This document shows positions 11,121 through 21,989 of a stretch of 64,000 nt of DNA, piece by piece. The stretch spans positions 11,775,006 through 11,839,005 of the forward strand of contig CM018052.1 in the NCBI GenBank assembly GCA_008638375.1, written 5' to 3'. Below the pieces are notes generated by a model. The model ran no database searches and was not told the origin of the DNA. It saw only the letters and a list, made by a program, of their open reading frames with translations. Within the stretch, counting starts at the first letter, position 1. Every line of letters starts with the position of its first letter. The stretch comes from Nyssa sinensis (Eukaryota > Streptophyta > Magnoliopsida > Cornales > Nyssaceae). A program made the translations under genes and the position numbers.

Positions 11121-13169
11121 CATATAATATATATATATATATATATATATTATGTAAATGTAATAATTAATTAAATAATGGTAAAATGACCCGATATCCA
11201 AATTAAACATGTGCATAGTGTATTTTAACTATTTTGGGCATTTTGAAACCAATGGTGAAGTCCGTTTTGCGAAACAGGACCGCAAAAAATAAGGACACTT
11301 AAAAGTGTAAAATGACCAAATTGCCCCTAGTACCCCTAAAGCCGAATGGAAGTCCGAGAGGGTTTAAGTGACTTTCTTTAGCATTTCGGACTCAATGGTA
11401 GAGTCTATTTGATCAAAAGACATACTTATAATAAAGAGATATAAAATTTGATGAATAGCATAAATTCATGTAACTATAGACTGAAACGCTTTCCGACGTT
11501 GTAGGGTCAATCGTGGGGTCCCCATTTTGAAATGAAGTACGGGAAAATATGACATGTAAATATGTGAAGTTATGAAAGCAACCCTAAAATTTAATGAAGC
11601 TACCAGAAAAGTATATTTAAAAAGTATAAGCCTAAGATAGAATTAGGATTTAAATACGATATAAGCATAAGTTAAGAAGTAACAATAGGTGATATTGCAA
11701 TGAGTATGAGGTTAATGAGACTATTTATGAATTGTTCTTAGAAACTGCAGAGGAAGTGGGAAAACGCATTATTAGCACTAACCCTAAGGACAAAGGTGAG
11801 TAATCCTATATTTGAAGTGGAGATTTAACTCCATAACTTTGAAGAAGTTTTAAGTTCAAAATATCTGAAGCATTCGAATATCAAATTCAGTATTACATGA
11901 TTCCTATTTTTTTTTTAAATATTTCTGTTCTTATAAACCTTATTGTGACATGCTCAGTGAATGGTTTCTACTATAGTTTTTCTTAAAATATATTTCAGCA
12001 TGTCTAAATTTAAAATGCCAAATCTCTTTAAATATTCTGAATTTGCATATTCCAAGTAGTTGAAGCCCTATTGAAGAAGTTATATGTTATATGTTTTAAA
12101 ATGCAACTACAGGGAGGCCATGTTTTAAATACTTTTAAATAACATCTATTTGTAAGTGTTTTATGCCTCCTGTTGCCACTGGTAAAGCAAGATGAAGCGT
12201 GCATAAACACTAAAAATGATTTTGGGTTTCTTCGGAACTCAATTGACATGATGAAAATGATGTTGGGTTCTTCGGAACTCAATTGACATGATGTATGCCA
12301 GGTAGCAGGATCTAATCCCCCAGGCAAGAGATTCTCCTTTGTAGATGTAAAACTAGAATCTGGTTCGAAACTGATTCTACTAATGAAAGTGATAAAAGGA
12401 TACGTTTGTGATAAAATGATGTGTGTGAAAATGAAAGCAGGTTTTACCCTCATTTTACTTTGCATATCTACATGTTTTGAAGTTCATATATTCTATTTGA
12501 AGAAGTACATGTTTAGCTTGAATACTTTAAATGTTTCAAAGTTATCTGTTTTAAAGAATACATATATTATGTATTTGAAGTATACGAGCAATTGGTAGTG
12601 ATTGTTTTATAAAATCTCTTATACTAACCACTATCAATTGAAAACCAATGACAAATGCTAGAATTACTCACAAGCTTAGATTAGCTTACCCGAATTTTTA
12701 TCCGACCCCCTTTCAGGTGACTGACAACAGTCTTGACTTGAAGATGTTGATGATTAGATCTTCGCCCATTTTGAGGAAGGGCGTAAGCAGCTATTTGTAG
12801 GACTAGGAGTCTTTTTGGGAAGCACTATATAATTTTAGTAGTCACATTTTGTATTAGAAGGTAGTAAAACTGTTATGTATTAAGCCTCATGGGGCAGCTG
12901 AACATGTATTAATTATAAAGTCTTTAACTTTTTATTATGCTCTGAATGTATTATCATGTGTACCGTTTTGAAGAGCAGCAGTACCGGGCAGATGTACGAA
13001 AAACTAAAATAAGAAAAGAAAAAAAAAACTTTTTCATGCTTCCGTAAACACAGGCCGCATCGCCGTCCGATACTGTTGCTTATGTGAGCCTCGCCCTAAG
13101 GCCCCCGGGCTTCAGGGCGACGGTCGTGATTCAAGATCTACACAGGTTGGGTTTCAATTCATGATAGAG

Positions 13170-13181
13170 TGGTATCATAGC
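13170..13181 (+). other. Primer binding site, initiator tRNA-Met (giant-LTR element)
   Basis: TGGTATCATAGC matches the initiator tRNA-Met site TGGTATCAGAGC at 11 of 12 positions and lies three bases after the 5' LTR. Confidence 0.85.
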
Positions 13182-13305
13182 TTAGGTTAATAGTCTTTGG
13201 GGAAGACCAAGTCATGATTAAGGTTGACTGAAACAACTTAGTGACACTAGAAGAATTAGAAACAGAATTATGAATTAGGTAAGTTCTAGGCTACGTAAGA
13301 TATAA

Positions 13306-13606
13306 AAGTATGTGATTTGATTTGAAGGCAGGGTATGGGACCCGCATTACATGAAGTAGATATGTAAAGTACATGATTTGATTTGAAGGCGGGGTATGGG
13401 ACCCGCATTACATGAAGAAGGTATGTGAAGTACGTGATTTGATTGAGGGCGGGGTATAGGACCCGCATTACATGAAGTAACTATTAGAAGTACATGATTT
13501 GATTTGAAGACAGGGTATGGGACCTGCATTAAAGTAAAATAAGTAATTAGAAGTACGTGTTTAATAGGAAGGCGGGGTATAGGACCCGTAGTTAAATAGA
13601 AGTAGT
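13306..13606 (+). repeat. Minisatellite, 5 copies of about 61 bp, in the internal region
   Basis: The core GGGTATGGGACCCGCATTAC starts at 13331, 13392, 13452, 13513 and 13575 (periods 61, 60, 61, 62), each preceded by GATTTGATTTGAAGGC or a variant. The array fills nearly half of the 660 bp internal region. The core contains GGGTATGGGACCC, a near-palindrome able to form a hairpin. Frames across it on the minus strand are by-products of the repeat. Confidence 0.9.
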
Positions 13607-13813
13607 AAAACGAAGATGAGAAGTAAGTATGGGTTATAGAACTCACCACGAGCATTAGAAGAAGATAAATGAAAATTTTAAAGTCCTTAATTATAAGGTA
13701 AGTAAGTATATATAACCTTAAAGTTTTATAGCATATATTGATAACCAAGAAAGAAAAGAAGTAGAATCTTAATATAACCGAGAACACTCAAGTTTTGAGG
13801 ACAAAACTCTAAT

Positions 13814-13826
13814 AAGGAGGGGAGAA
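13814..13826 (+). other. Polypurine tract of the giant-LTR element
   Basis: AAGGAGGGGAGAA lies immediately before the TG of the 3' LTR. Confidence 0.88.
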
Positions 13827-15439
13827 TGTAATACCCCGATCCAAAATACCAAACCTAATGAAACGTTTTACGAGAATTTAAATGATAGTCCAGAACTTAT
13901 TACGAGAAAGGGCCAAGGGTCAAGAAATATACAAATATGTATATTCCTATGCATGTTTATGATATGTGTTACAAGTATATAGTAATAGACATATAATTAT
14001 ATGTCTATATTAACACATGTAAAAATACACATATTTAGTGTGTATTGTGTGTGTATAACCAAAAAGTATATATAGATATAAATATGTATCTATACACATG
14101 TATGAACAAATACACATACATATATAAATACATACAAAAATATTAAAATGTGTGTGTGCAGAACTGTGAAAGGGTGTGTGTGAGTGTCGACAGCACACAC
14201 CAAAGTGTGCAAGTGTGTGTAGTGTGCTGTAATGTATATACATTATATATATAACACAAAATATCAAGAAACATTAAATGTAAAGCTGAAGGAAAAGAAA
14301 TAAAGCAGAAAGGAAGTTAGGAAAGGGAAGAAAGGAAGGAAAAACGAAGGGTTGCAAGTGGGTGAGGTAGGTGGTTTAGGTTTTGCCTTACACATATACG
14401 GTTGGTTTGAGTTTGAGAGAAAAATAAGAAACTAAAAGGAGTTTTAGGATATTCAGAAGTAGAAGGCAAAGGAGAAGAAATGAGAAAAATACTGTTAAAG
14501 AGGTGAACACAAAACTCACCATATTTTTTCTCTCTAAAATTTATGCATATATACAAACTGCTTAGGTTATGTTCATGCATGTATGATATTTAGGATGTGT
14601 ATTCTTAAAAAAGGCATGAAAAATGGACCCTAAACACATCAAGAACACTCAGCCGTACATCAAACCACCATGGATGGACCTTAGATAGAGCAGGTCTGAA
14701 ATCATGTGAACCAAAACCCATTTGGGTTGTTGGAACCTAAACTAGACCACCAAAATGTTTTAAAGACGCTAAGACATGATCATGAGATTTAAAGAAAACC
14801 ATAAAAACTGAAGTTGCAGGTTTGGGTTTTGAAACCCAACCTCTCAAACTCACACCAAAATTGACTTTAAGGAATGGGGAATGAAACCCCTTCACAAGAG
14901 GGACAAAATAGGCCAAGTCACGTATGAAATAATGGAGAAACGAGCATTTACTAGGTGGATGTCCAGAACTACCATGTGAGGTGGAACGAGCATTCTAGCT
15001 CAATCCAGAGCTCCAAATCAATGCCAAAATATAAAGTATACTCCCAGAAATAAATGAGGGTTGAAAATAGAGAGTTTTGATCCCTCAAATTCCACGAAAA
15101 TGAAAAGGAAAAATTGTAGAGAATTAGGGCAACAGTGGCTCAGGCGTGGGGAAAAAGAAGACCCCACTGAGCCAACTCGTGAGTTGACTTAGTCAATTCC
15201 TGATCGAGTTAGGTTAGGGCTGTGTCAACTCAAACACGTGTCACACTATGGGGTTAACCACTGCATAAGTGGGATGACGCCGTTTAGGCTTAAGGGTTTT
15301 AAGTTTTAAAAATCAGGATTTGGGCTGTTTGGTTACATGGTTTTGGGCCAATTTAATAAACCTGTACGCGAATAAGATAGCTTGTCCGTATTTTAAAAGG
15401 TTATCCGTTTTTTGGCTTAGATTAAATCAGAAAAATAAA

Positions 15440-15530
15440 GGGGCCGCAACCCCTGGGATTCGAACGCCCCACCTCGCAGCCCTAAACTAACACCCAAACC
15501 ATTTAGACGGGCAAGCCCATGGGCATACAT
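15440..15530 (-). repeat. tRNA-like (SINE-like) cassette 1 in 3' LTR
   Basis: The best preserved of the four cassettes. The minus strand reads GGGGCGTTCGAATCCCAGGG, with a consensus-like pol III B box (GTTCGAATC) and a stem-capable GGGG...CCCC pair, followed by CCTTTATTTTTC as a possible terminator. I do not call a tRNA gene: no full cloverleaf or anticodon arm is evident. Confidence 0.45.
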
Positions 15531-15537
15531 GTGGCAA

Positions 15538-15569
<32 letters not shown>

Positions 15570-15596
15570 AAAGTAAAATTTAGGAAAAAATGGAAA

Positions 15597-15690
15597 GGGG
15601 CGCAGCCCTTGTGACTCCAACACGTAACCTTTTAAACCCACAACCTTATTCTTACCAATTGGACAGGCAAGCCCGTGAGGTTTTTGGGCA
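15597..15690 (-). repeat. tRNA-like (SINE-like) cassette 2 in 3' LTR
   Basis: Counterpart of 11028-11120; its B-box-like core has decayed (GTGTTGGAGTCAC). The same T-rich end follows. Confidence 0.35.
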
Positions 15691-17722
15691 TATAATATAT
15701 ATATATATATATATTATGTAAATGTAATAATTAATTAAATAAATTAAATAATGGTAAAACGAACCGATGTCCAAATTAAACATATGAATAGTGTATTTTA
15801 ACTATTTTGGGCATTCTGAAACCAATGGTGAAGTCTGTTTTACGAAAAAGGACCCCAAAAAATAAGGACACTTAAAAGTGTAAAATGACCAAATTGCCTT
15901 TAGTGCCCCTAATGCCAAATGGAAGTCCAAGAGGATCTAAGTTGACTTTCTTCGGCGTTTCGGACTCAACGGTAGAGTCTATTTGATCAAAAGACATACT
16001 TATAATAAAGAGATATAAAATTTGATGAATAACATAAATTCATGTAACTATAGACTGAAACACTTTCCGACGTTGTGGGCTCAATCGTGGGGTCCCCATT
16101 TTGAAATGAAGTACGAGAAAATATGACATGTAAATGTGTGAAGTTATGGAAGAAACCCTAAAATTTAATGAAGCTACTAGAAGAGTATATTTAAAAAGTA
16201 TAAGCCTAAGATAGAATTTGGATTTAAATACGATCTAAGCATAAGTTAAGAACAAACAATAGGTGATATTGCTGTGAATATGAGGTTAATGAGACTATTT
16301 ATGAATTGTTATTAAGAACTACAAAGGAAATGGGAAAGCGCATTATTAGCACTAACCCTAAGGACAGAGGTGAGTAATCCTGTATTTGAAGTAGAGATTT
16401 AACTCCATGGATTTGAAGAAGTTTTAAGTTCAAAATATCTGAAGCATTCGACAATCAAATTTAGTATTACATGATTCTTATTTTTTTTTAAATATTACTA
16501 TTCTTATAAACCTTATTGTGACATGCTCAGTGAATGGTTTCTACTATAGTTTTTCTTAAAATATATTTAAGCATGTCTAAGTTTAAAATGCCAAATCTCT
16601 TTAAATATTCTGAATTTGCAGCCCTATTGAAGAAGTTATATGTTATATGTTTTAAAATGCAACTACAGGGAGGCTATGTTTTAAATACTTTTAAATAGCA
16701 TCTATTTGTAAGTGTTTTATACCTCTTGTTGCCACTAGTAAAGCAAGATGAAGCGTGCATAAACACTAAAAATGATTTTGGGTTTCTTCGAAACTCAATT
16801 GAGATGATGAAAATGATGTTGGGTTTTTTGGAACTCAATTGACATGATGTATGCTAGGTAGTAGGATCTAATCCCCCAGGCAAGAGATTCTCCTTTGTAG
16901 ATGTAAAACTAGAATCTGGTTCGAAACTGATTCTACTAATGAAAGTGATAAGATGATACGTTTGTGATAAGATGATATGTGTGAAAATGAAAGCAGGTTT
17001 TACCCTCATTTTACTATGCATATCTACATGTTTTGAAGTTTATATACTTTATTTGAAGAAGTACATGTTTAGCTTGAATACTTTAAATGTTTCAAAGCTA
17101 TCTGTTTTAAAGAATGCATATATTCTGTGTTTGAAGTATACGAGCAATTGGTAGTGATTGTTTTATAAAATCTCTTATACTAACCACTACCAATTGAAAA
17201 CCCATGAGAAATGCTGGAATTACTCACAAGCTTAGATTAGCTTACCCGAATTTTTATCCGACCCCCTTTCAGGTGACTGACAACAGTCTTGACTTGATGA
17301 TGTTGATGATTAGATCTTCGCCCATTTTGAGGAAGGGCGTAAGCAGCTATTTGCTGGACTAGCAGCCTTTTTGGGAAGCACTATATAATTTTAGTAGTCA
17401 CATTTTGTATTAAAAGATAGTAAAACTGTTATGTATTAAGCCTCACGGGGCAGTTGAATATGTATTAATTATAAAGTCTTTAAGTTTTTATTATGCTCTG
17501 AATGTATAATCATTTGTACCGTTCTGAAGAGCGGCAGTACTGGGCGAATGTGCGAAAAATTAAAATAAGAAAAGAAAATAAAAACTTTTTCACGCTTTCA
17601 CAAACACAGGTCGCACCGTTGTCCGATATTGTTACTTATGTGAGTCTCGCCTTAAGGGCCCCAGGCCTTAGGACGGCGGTCGCGATTCGAGATCCACTCA
17701 GGGTGGGTCTCGGGTCATGACA

Positions 17723-18537
17723 GATTGTTCAATCCTTGAAATCTACAAGAACGAACTATGTTGATGATGATTGTGAGATCTAGGCTCTTATGATGATTTG
17801 GAGCATGGCGATTATGATGCAAATCATAATATGAAAATGTAGAGATATAAATGAAGTATATATGAATGCTCTCTAATGGAAGCTCCCACTTTTCTCTAAA
17901 GCCCTGCTATCTAAAATTGATCTCCTTTATTGAAAATTGAATTTTTGTCTATTTATACTATGGAGCTCGGATCTCGAATAATTTTTGAAAACATAATTGT
18001 AGTCTTTTTTTACATTGGGCTCGTTCGAACGAGCATCAAATGTTGGCTTATTGATGCTCATTTGATCAAGATCAATCAAATGATGATCGAACGATAAAAA
18101 ATGACCATTTTCTGTTGTTCGTTTAAATGAATCACATTAGTCGTTCGAACGACCAACATAGGGTTGGTCTCTCTTGCATTGTGAAGCCAATTTACCTAAG
18201 TGTAAAAACTTAATGTTTTTCAAATATGAATTTTGGGAAAATTATTTCGCAAAGAAAGACACCAACACACATAATAAATAATGATATTTCCTATATGCAC
18301 TACATGATATGTGTAAGTTTGTGAGGTCCAAATCATAACAAAAGTCCTAAATACCAAAAATACCCTTTATAACCCAAAGCAGCCGGATGACGTGCACGAC
18401 AATAAAGCTTGGATCTTCTTGGAGTAGAATGGGGGCTTTGAGAGATACTAAGCCTAAGACTATGCCATGATTACAATCAAAGCATGTTTTGTCAAACCGG
18501 ATTAGTCAATTACAATAGTAGACTGCCAATCCTAATA
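17723..18537 (-). repeat. Family A 5' LTR, U3-side segment
   Basis: It continues the LTR at 8491-9258 beyond the nested element and ends in CCTAATA (minus strand TATTAGG, an altered TGTTAGG). It contains two perfect palindromes: 16 bp GCTCGTTCGAACGAGC at 18019-18034 and 14 bp GTCGTTCGAACGAC at 18140-18153. It aligns by eye with 55690-56462 of the other minus-strand family A LTR. Confidence 0.83.
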
Positions 18538-18646
18538 AGTACAAATCTAAGAATATTACAATCATATGATTTTCACAAGATCAACTATAGAAATAAAGCA
18601 TTTTGTTCATAAATCCAAAAAGTCCAAAAACATCAAATCTTATTTG

Positions 18647-18660
18647 TCCCCTTTTTGTCA
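18647..18660 (-). other. Polypurine tract-like motif of element B
   Basis: The minus strand reads TGACAAAAAGGGGA, resembling the purine tract found after the last ORF of several plant copia lineages. An equivalent AAAAAAAGGGGGAGA lies at 56891-56905 in the related element. It is about 110 bp from the LTR boundary at 18537, so its role as the real tract is uncertain. Confidence 0.5.
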
Positions 18661-18839
18661 TAAACAAAAAAATTCTTCATCTTTTCCTAGCATTAAGCAT
18701 CTCATTTAGGACATCATTCATATCCAGAATTTTCGCTCTTGTCTTCCCATGTCTCCTGTCAACATGCTCATATAGGATTTCAACTATGAGCTTGATGATG
18801 CTTAATTTAGTCTATATTCCTTCAATTCTTTTAGTCATC

Positions 18840-19710
18840 TCATTAATCTTTATGTGATTGATTATTTAATTGTGTCCATTCTTGCAAGCATGTTATTTTT
18901 AATGGTTTAGAGCTTTGCAAAAATGAGATTTGAGGAGTCAAGAGTAGGTGTAGTAGTAGAGGTTGGAAGAGTGGGGTTGGCTTGAGGTTCTTAAAGGTTT
19001 TCTTCTTTGTTTTCCTCATTAGGCTCTTGTTGGGGAGAGGGTCGAGGATATTTCTTGGGAACCCATCCCTTATTTGTTGGCTTGTATCCTATGAGTTGGA
19101 GTGTAACTTTTGAAAATATATTGAAGTGAGTGAGAACATAGTTATCACTCTCCTTCTCTAGGTCTAAGTGAAAGTGATTGAAGATAGACGTCAGGATGTT
19201 TCCATAAGGAAGGATGTTTTTTTTTCTTAAGGCAATCATTTATATGGTGGAGAATGAGGTGGGGAATGTTGATTTTCTTATGGTTGAAGACACATCACAT
19301 TAGAAATATGTCCTTGTAAATGATGTAATATTGAACTCCTACCCTAGACAAGATGTTATAGGTGATAATGAAATTTTAACAAATCCATGCATTTAGAAGT
19401 GTGAGTAGAAAAGTTTGTTATAGTGGTTGTATTAGGTATTTGAGATGGAAAAAAATTTCATCTAACCTAGCTAGTGAAAGAATGAGCCTATGAATATGAG
19501 TTGAGATTCGAGAAAGATGAAGTCTACGGTCTTACCAAACACTATAGTTCTTTTTCTCACATCATCCTCGTATTTCTTGGTGATTTTCTCGTCAAGAAAT
19601 TCTTGAATATTTTGTCAGGAATTGGTGTGAGCTTAAGAATTTTCTTCTACTCTAGGATGCCTCCTTAATTTGTGAGAATGATTTTTGGTTCTAGGAGTCA
19701 TTGGAAGTGA
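18840..19710 (-). pseudogene. Post-pol ORF with putative plant transposon protein domain (PF20167-like), decayed
   Basis: From MTPRTKNHSHK near 19700, the minus strand shows in scattered frames KKYEDDVRKRTIVFGKTVDF, then IGSFF, MKFFSISNT, and a final open stretch (19239-18991) with LPYGNILTSIFNHFHLDLE. This pattern matches my memory of the family annotated as 'putative plant transposon protein domain', whose function is unknown despite the name. It ends Pro/Glu-rich. It lies downstream of RNase H, separated by about 450 bp with palindromic boxes, so it may have been expressed separately. Many stops make this copy dead. Confidence 0.6.
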
Positions 19711-19814
19711 TTTGAGTGAGTTTTCAAATGTTTGGTTGAGGGAAAAAACAAAGAAGTTGACTATGGCACTATTTTAAAATGTTTGAAATAGGGACATTAT
19801 TTATAGATTCAATT

Positions 19815-20110
19815 GATTTAGTCGACTGGTTTAACCATTCAATCGACTAAATAGTTGCCTTAGTTTTGGATAAGTTGACTAATTTGTCCAGTAAGTGCCG
19901 TTTCTCTCATATTTCTTCACTTAGTCGATTGAATTCCCAATTCAGTCGATTGGTTTATCTAGACCTATTTTCCTTTTAATTTTCAGTCGATTGATTCTTC
20001 TAGTGAGCAAATTTGCAAGTTTCAAAATATGATCAAATGAGCTCAACTACCTATCTAGTAGACTTATTCCTTTTCTCAGTTGACTGATTCACAGTCTAAG
20101 TCGACTGAAT
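19815..20110 (-). promoter_or_regulatory. Cluster of AGTCGACT-type palindromic boxes upstream of the post-pol ORF
   Basis: Variants of AGTCGACTG/AGTCGATTG occur at about 19820, 19842, 19922, 19945, 19984, 20079 and 20099 within 300 bp; AGTCGACT at 19820-19827 and 20099-20106 are perfect palindromes. They lie between the end of RNase H and the start of the next ORF on the minus strand. A regulatory role is inference. Confidence 0.4.
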
Positions 20111-20159
20111 CACTGTTACATTACTTAGTTCAATCAATTGTCCAATTCCCTTTGATTTA

Positions 20160-20800
20160 CCATACCAAGTTCTCTTCTAATAAAGAAAAATATTTCTTCT
20201 TATAGTGGTTTGGTGAATATATTTGCCAATTGATTTTTGTATCATTGAACTTAAGAGAAATATCACCTTTTTGAACACAATCTCTAATGAAGTGACGCTT
20301 GATCTCAATGTATTTTGTTCTTGAGTGTTGAATAATATTTTCACTAAGATTTATATCACTACTATTATCACATTTGATTGAAATGTGATCATAATTAAGT
20401 TTAAGATCCTCAAATTGTTGTTTTATTTATAAATTTTGTGTAGAACAACTCCTAACTGTTATATATTTAGCTTCAACTATGGATAAAATTATGAAATTTT
20501 ACTTTTTGCTAAACCAAGACCCAAATGATTGTCCTAGAAAGTGGCAAGTGCCACGTGTTTTTTTCTATCATTTTCGCACCTAGAAAAATCCGCACCTGAC
20601 TAGCTTAATTGGTCAAATGATGTATCTCTATGATAGAAGAAATTTATTTCTATTGTTCCTATTAGATATCTAAATATTCTTTTCACAACTTTGAAGTGTG
20701 ATTCATTTGGACATGATTGAAATCTTGCACACAAGCATACATTGAACATAATGTCGGGCCTAATTTCTGTGAGATACAATAATCTTCTGATCATTCCTCT
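20160..20800 (-). pseudogene. Element B RNase H region
   Basis: IRRLLYLTEIRPDIMFNVCL and SHFKVVKRIFRYLIGT (20794-20600) are the connection between copia RT and RNase H. Further left, residues resembling QNT(K)HIEI...FIRDCVQKGDISL and NDTK(N)QLANIFTKPL (20350-20190) are the end of copia pol. Several frameshifts separate the pieces. Confidence 0.85.
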
Positions 20801-21800
20801 ATATTTCTTAATATCTCTACAAATATTCCACTTTCATCCTTATCATGTTTGGTTGTAGAACTCATTGGTTTAGTCACATCTATGCCAAACTTTTTATGCA
20901 ATTATTTAACATATTTGAATTGATTGATGAATGTTTCTTTTTTTTAATTGTTTAATTTGTAACCCAGAGAAGAAACTGAATTCTCCATCATGCTCATTTC
21001 AATTTCATCTTGCATAAATTTGGCAAAATCTTTTCATAGATCTTTATTAGTTGAGCCAAATATAATGTCATTTACATATATTTGAACTATGAGCATATCT
21101 TTGTCTTTTGTTTTTATAAACTAAGTGGCATTTATTCTTCATCTAATAAATTCTTTTTTGATATGAAAACCACTAAGTCTTTTATACCTAGTTGTAGGAG
21201 CTTGCATTAAACCATATAAATCTTTTGTCAATTTATACTCAAGGTTTAATTATTCATAGCTTTCCAATAGGGGTGGTTGTTCAACATAAAACTCTTCAGA
21301 TATGAATTCATTTAAGAAAACACTTTTTACATCCATTTGAAATAATTTGAAGTTCATATGGCATGCAAATGCAATTAGCATTCTTATAGCTTCTAATCTT
21401 GCTACTAGGAAAATTACCTCTTCATAATTGATGCCATTTTCTTGGTTGTAATCTTAGGCTACCAATCTAGTTTTGTTCCTTATTATGATTCTAGATTCAT
21501 TCTTTTTATGTCTAAAGACCCATTTGGTTCTAATCACACTATGGCCTTTAGGTCTTGGAACTAGTTTGCAAACTTCGTTTCGTTCAAATTGATTTAACTC
21601 TTCTTGGATTGCTTGTATCCAAGATTCATCATTTTTTGCTTCTTGGATATTCTTTGGCTTAATTTGAGATAGAAATGCCAAGTTATTACATATATTTCTT
21701 AAGGATGATCTTGTAGCAACCCTTTGAGTTGGTTCACCTATGATTTTTTCTATAGGGTGATCCTTGATAAACTTCCAACCCTTGGAAGTTTCCAAACCAA
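20800..21800 (-). pseudogene. Element B reverse transcriptase (RVT_2), catalytic Asp lost
   Basis: The N-terminal part (21795-21454) is open and shows ESWIQAIQEELNQFERNEVC and GHSVIRTKWVFRHKKNE, the start of a copia RT. The catalytic YVDD box appears as QIYVNDIIFGS, with the first Asp changed to Asn (codon on plus strand 21070-21072). Stops interrupt the rest. It would have copied element RNA into cDNA; this copy cannot. Confidence 0.88.
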
Positions 21801-21989
21801 CATCTTGAGTTATATTGTACTTTTCTATTTGATCTTATTCTTTTTCTTCCTCAAGATCTTTTTTATTTGAAATATGTTCATCTTGAAATTTTTTAACTCG
21901 ATTAGAATCCTTTTGAATGTTTTGATCTTCTACATCTTTTCTTGATGAGAGAGGATAAGATTAATCAAAAGTTAAATAGATAGATTCTT

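Larger units (their letters stand above)
9259..13166 (+). repeat. 5' LTR of the giant-LTR element
   Basis: It is 3908 bp, collinear with 13827-17722. By eye about ten differences occur in the first 175 bases. It holds microsatellites near 9410-9670, two TA runs (about 10965-10990, 11127-11150), two antisense tRNA-like cassettes and a 40 bp tandem duplication at about 12215-12297 (TTCGGAACTCAATTGACATG at 12231 and 12271). Short frames are not credible genes. Confidence 0.9.
9259..17722 (+). mobile_element. Giant-LTR, non-coding retrotransposon derivative (LARD-like)
   Basis: Two direct repeats of about 3.9 kb (9259-13166 and 13827-17722), both starting TGTAATACCCC and ending CATGA(C/T)A, flank only 660 bp. 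A primer site follows the first and a polypurine tract precedes the second, so they are true LTRs. The flanks are AATTG (9254-9258) and GATTG (17723-17727), a 5 bp target duplication with one change. No gag or pol is present, so movement would need proteins from another element. The LTR ends resemble Ty3/gypsy chromovirus LTRs (inference). Confidence 0.9.
13827..17722 (+). repeat. 3' LTR of the giant-LTR element
   Basis: It is 3896 bp, starting TGTAATACCCC and ending CATGACA. It is collinear with the 5' LTR apart from small indels, such as the absence of the segment seen at about 12045-12062. It carries the same tRNA-like cassettes, TA runs and 40 bp duplication. Confidence 0.9.
6656..18537 (-). 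mobile_element. Family A Ty1/copia element, 5' end (LTR + primer site + gag), truncated
   Basis: Read on the minus strand: 5' LTR (18537 down to 17723, then 9258 down to 8491), initiator-Met primer site, then gag to 6656, where the Athila-like LTR interrupts it. The rest (protease, integrase, RT) would lie left of the window beyond the Athila element. The LTR is split by the giant-LTR element at 9259-17722. There is no polypurine tract directly outside the LTR start at 18537, which supports reading this as a 5' LTR inserted into element B rather than B's own 3' LTR. Confidence 0.82.

Noticed and set aside
13306..13606. CRISPR array
   Set aside because: Regular repeats in plant retroelement DNA, with units diverging throughout and no unique spacers or cas genes.
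15440..15530. A functional tRNA gene on the minus strand
   Set aside because: Only a T-arm/B-box-like part is convincing; no anticodon arm or acceptor pairing seen. Kept as a SINE-like cassette.
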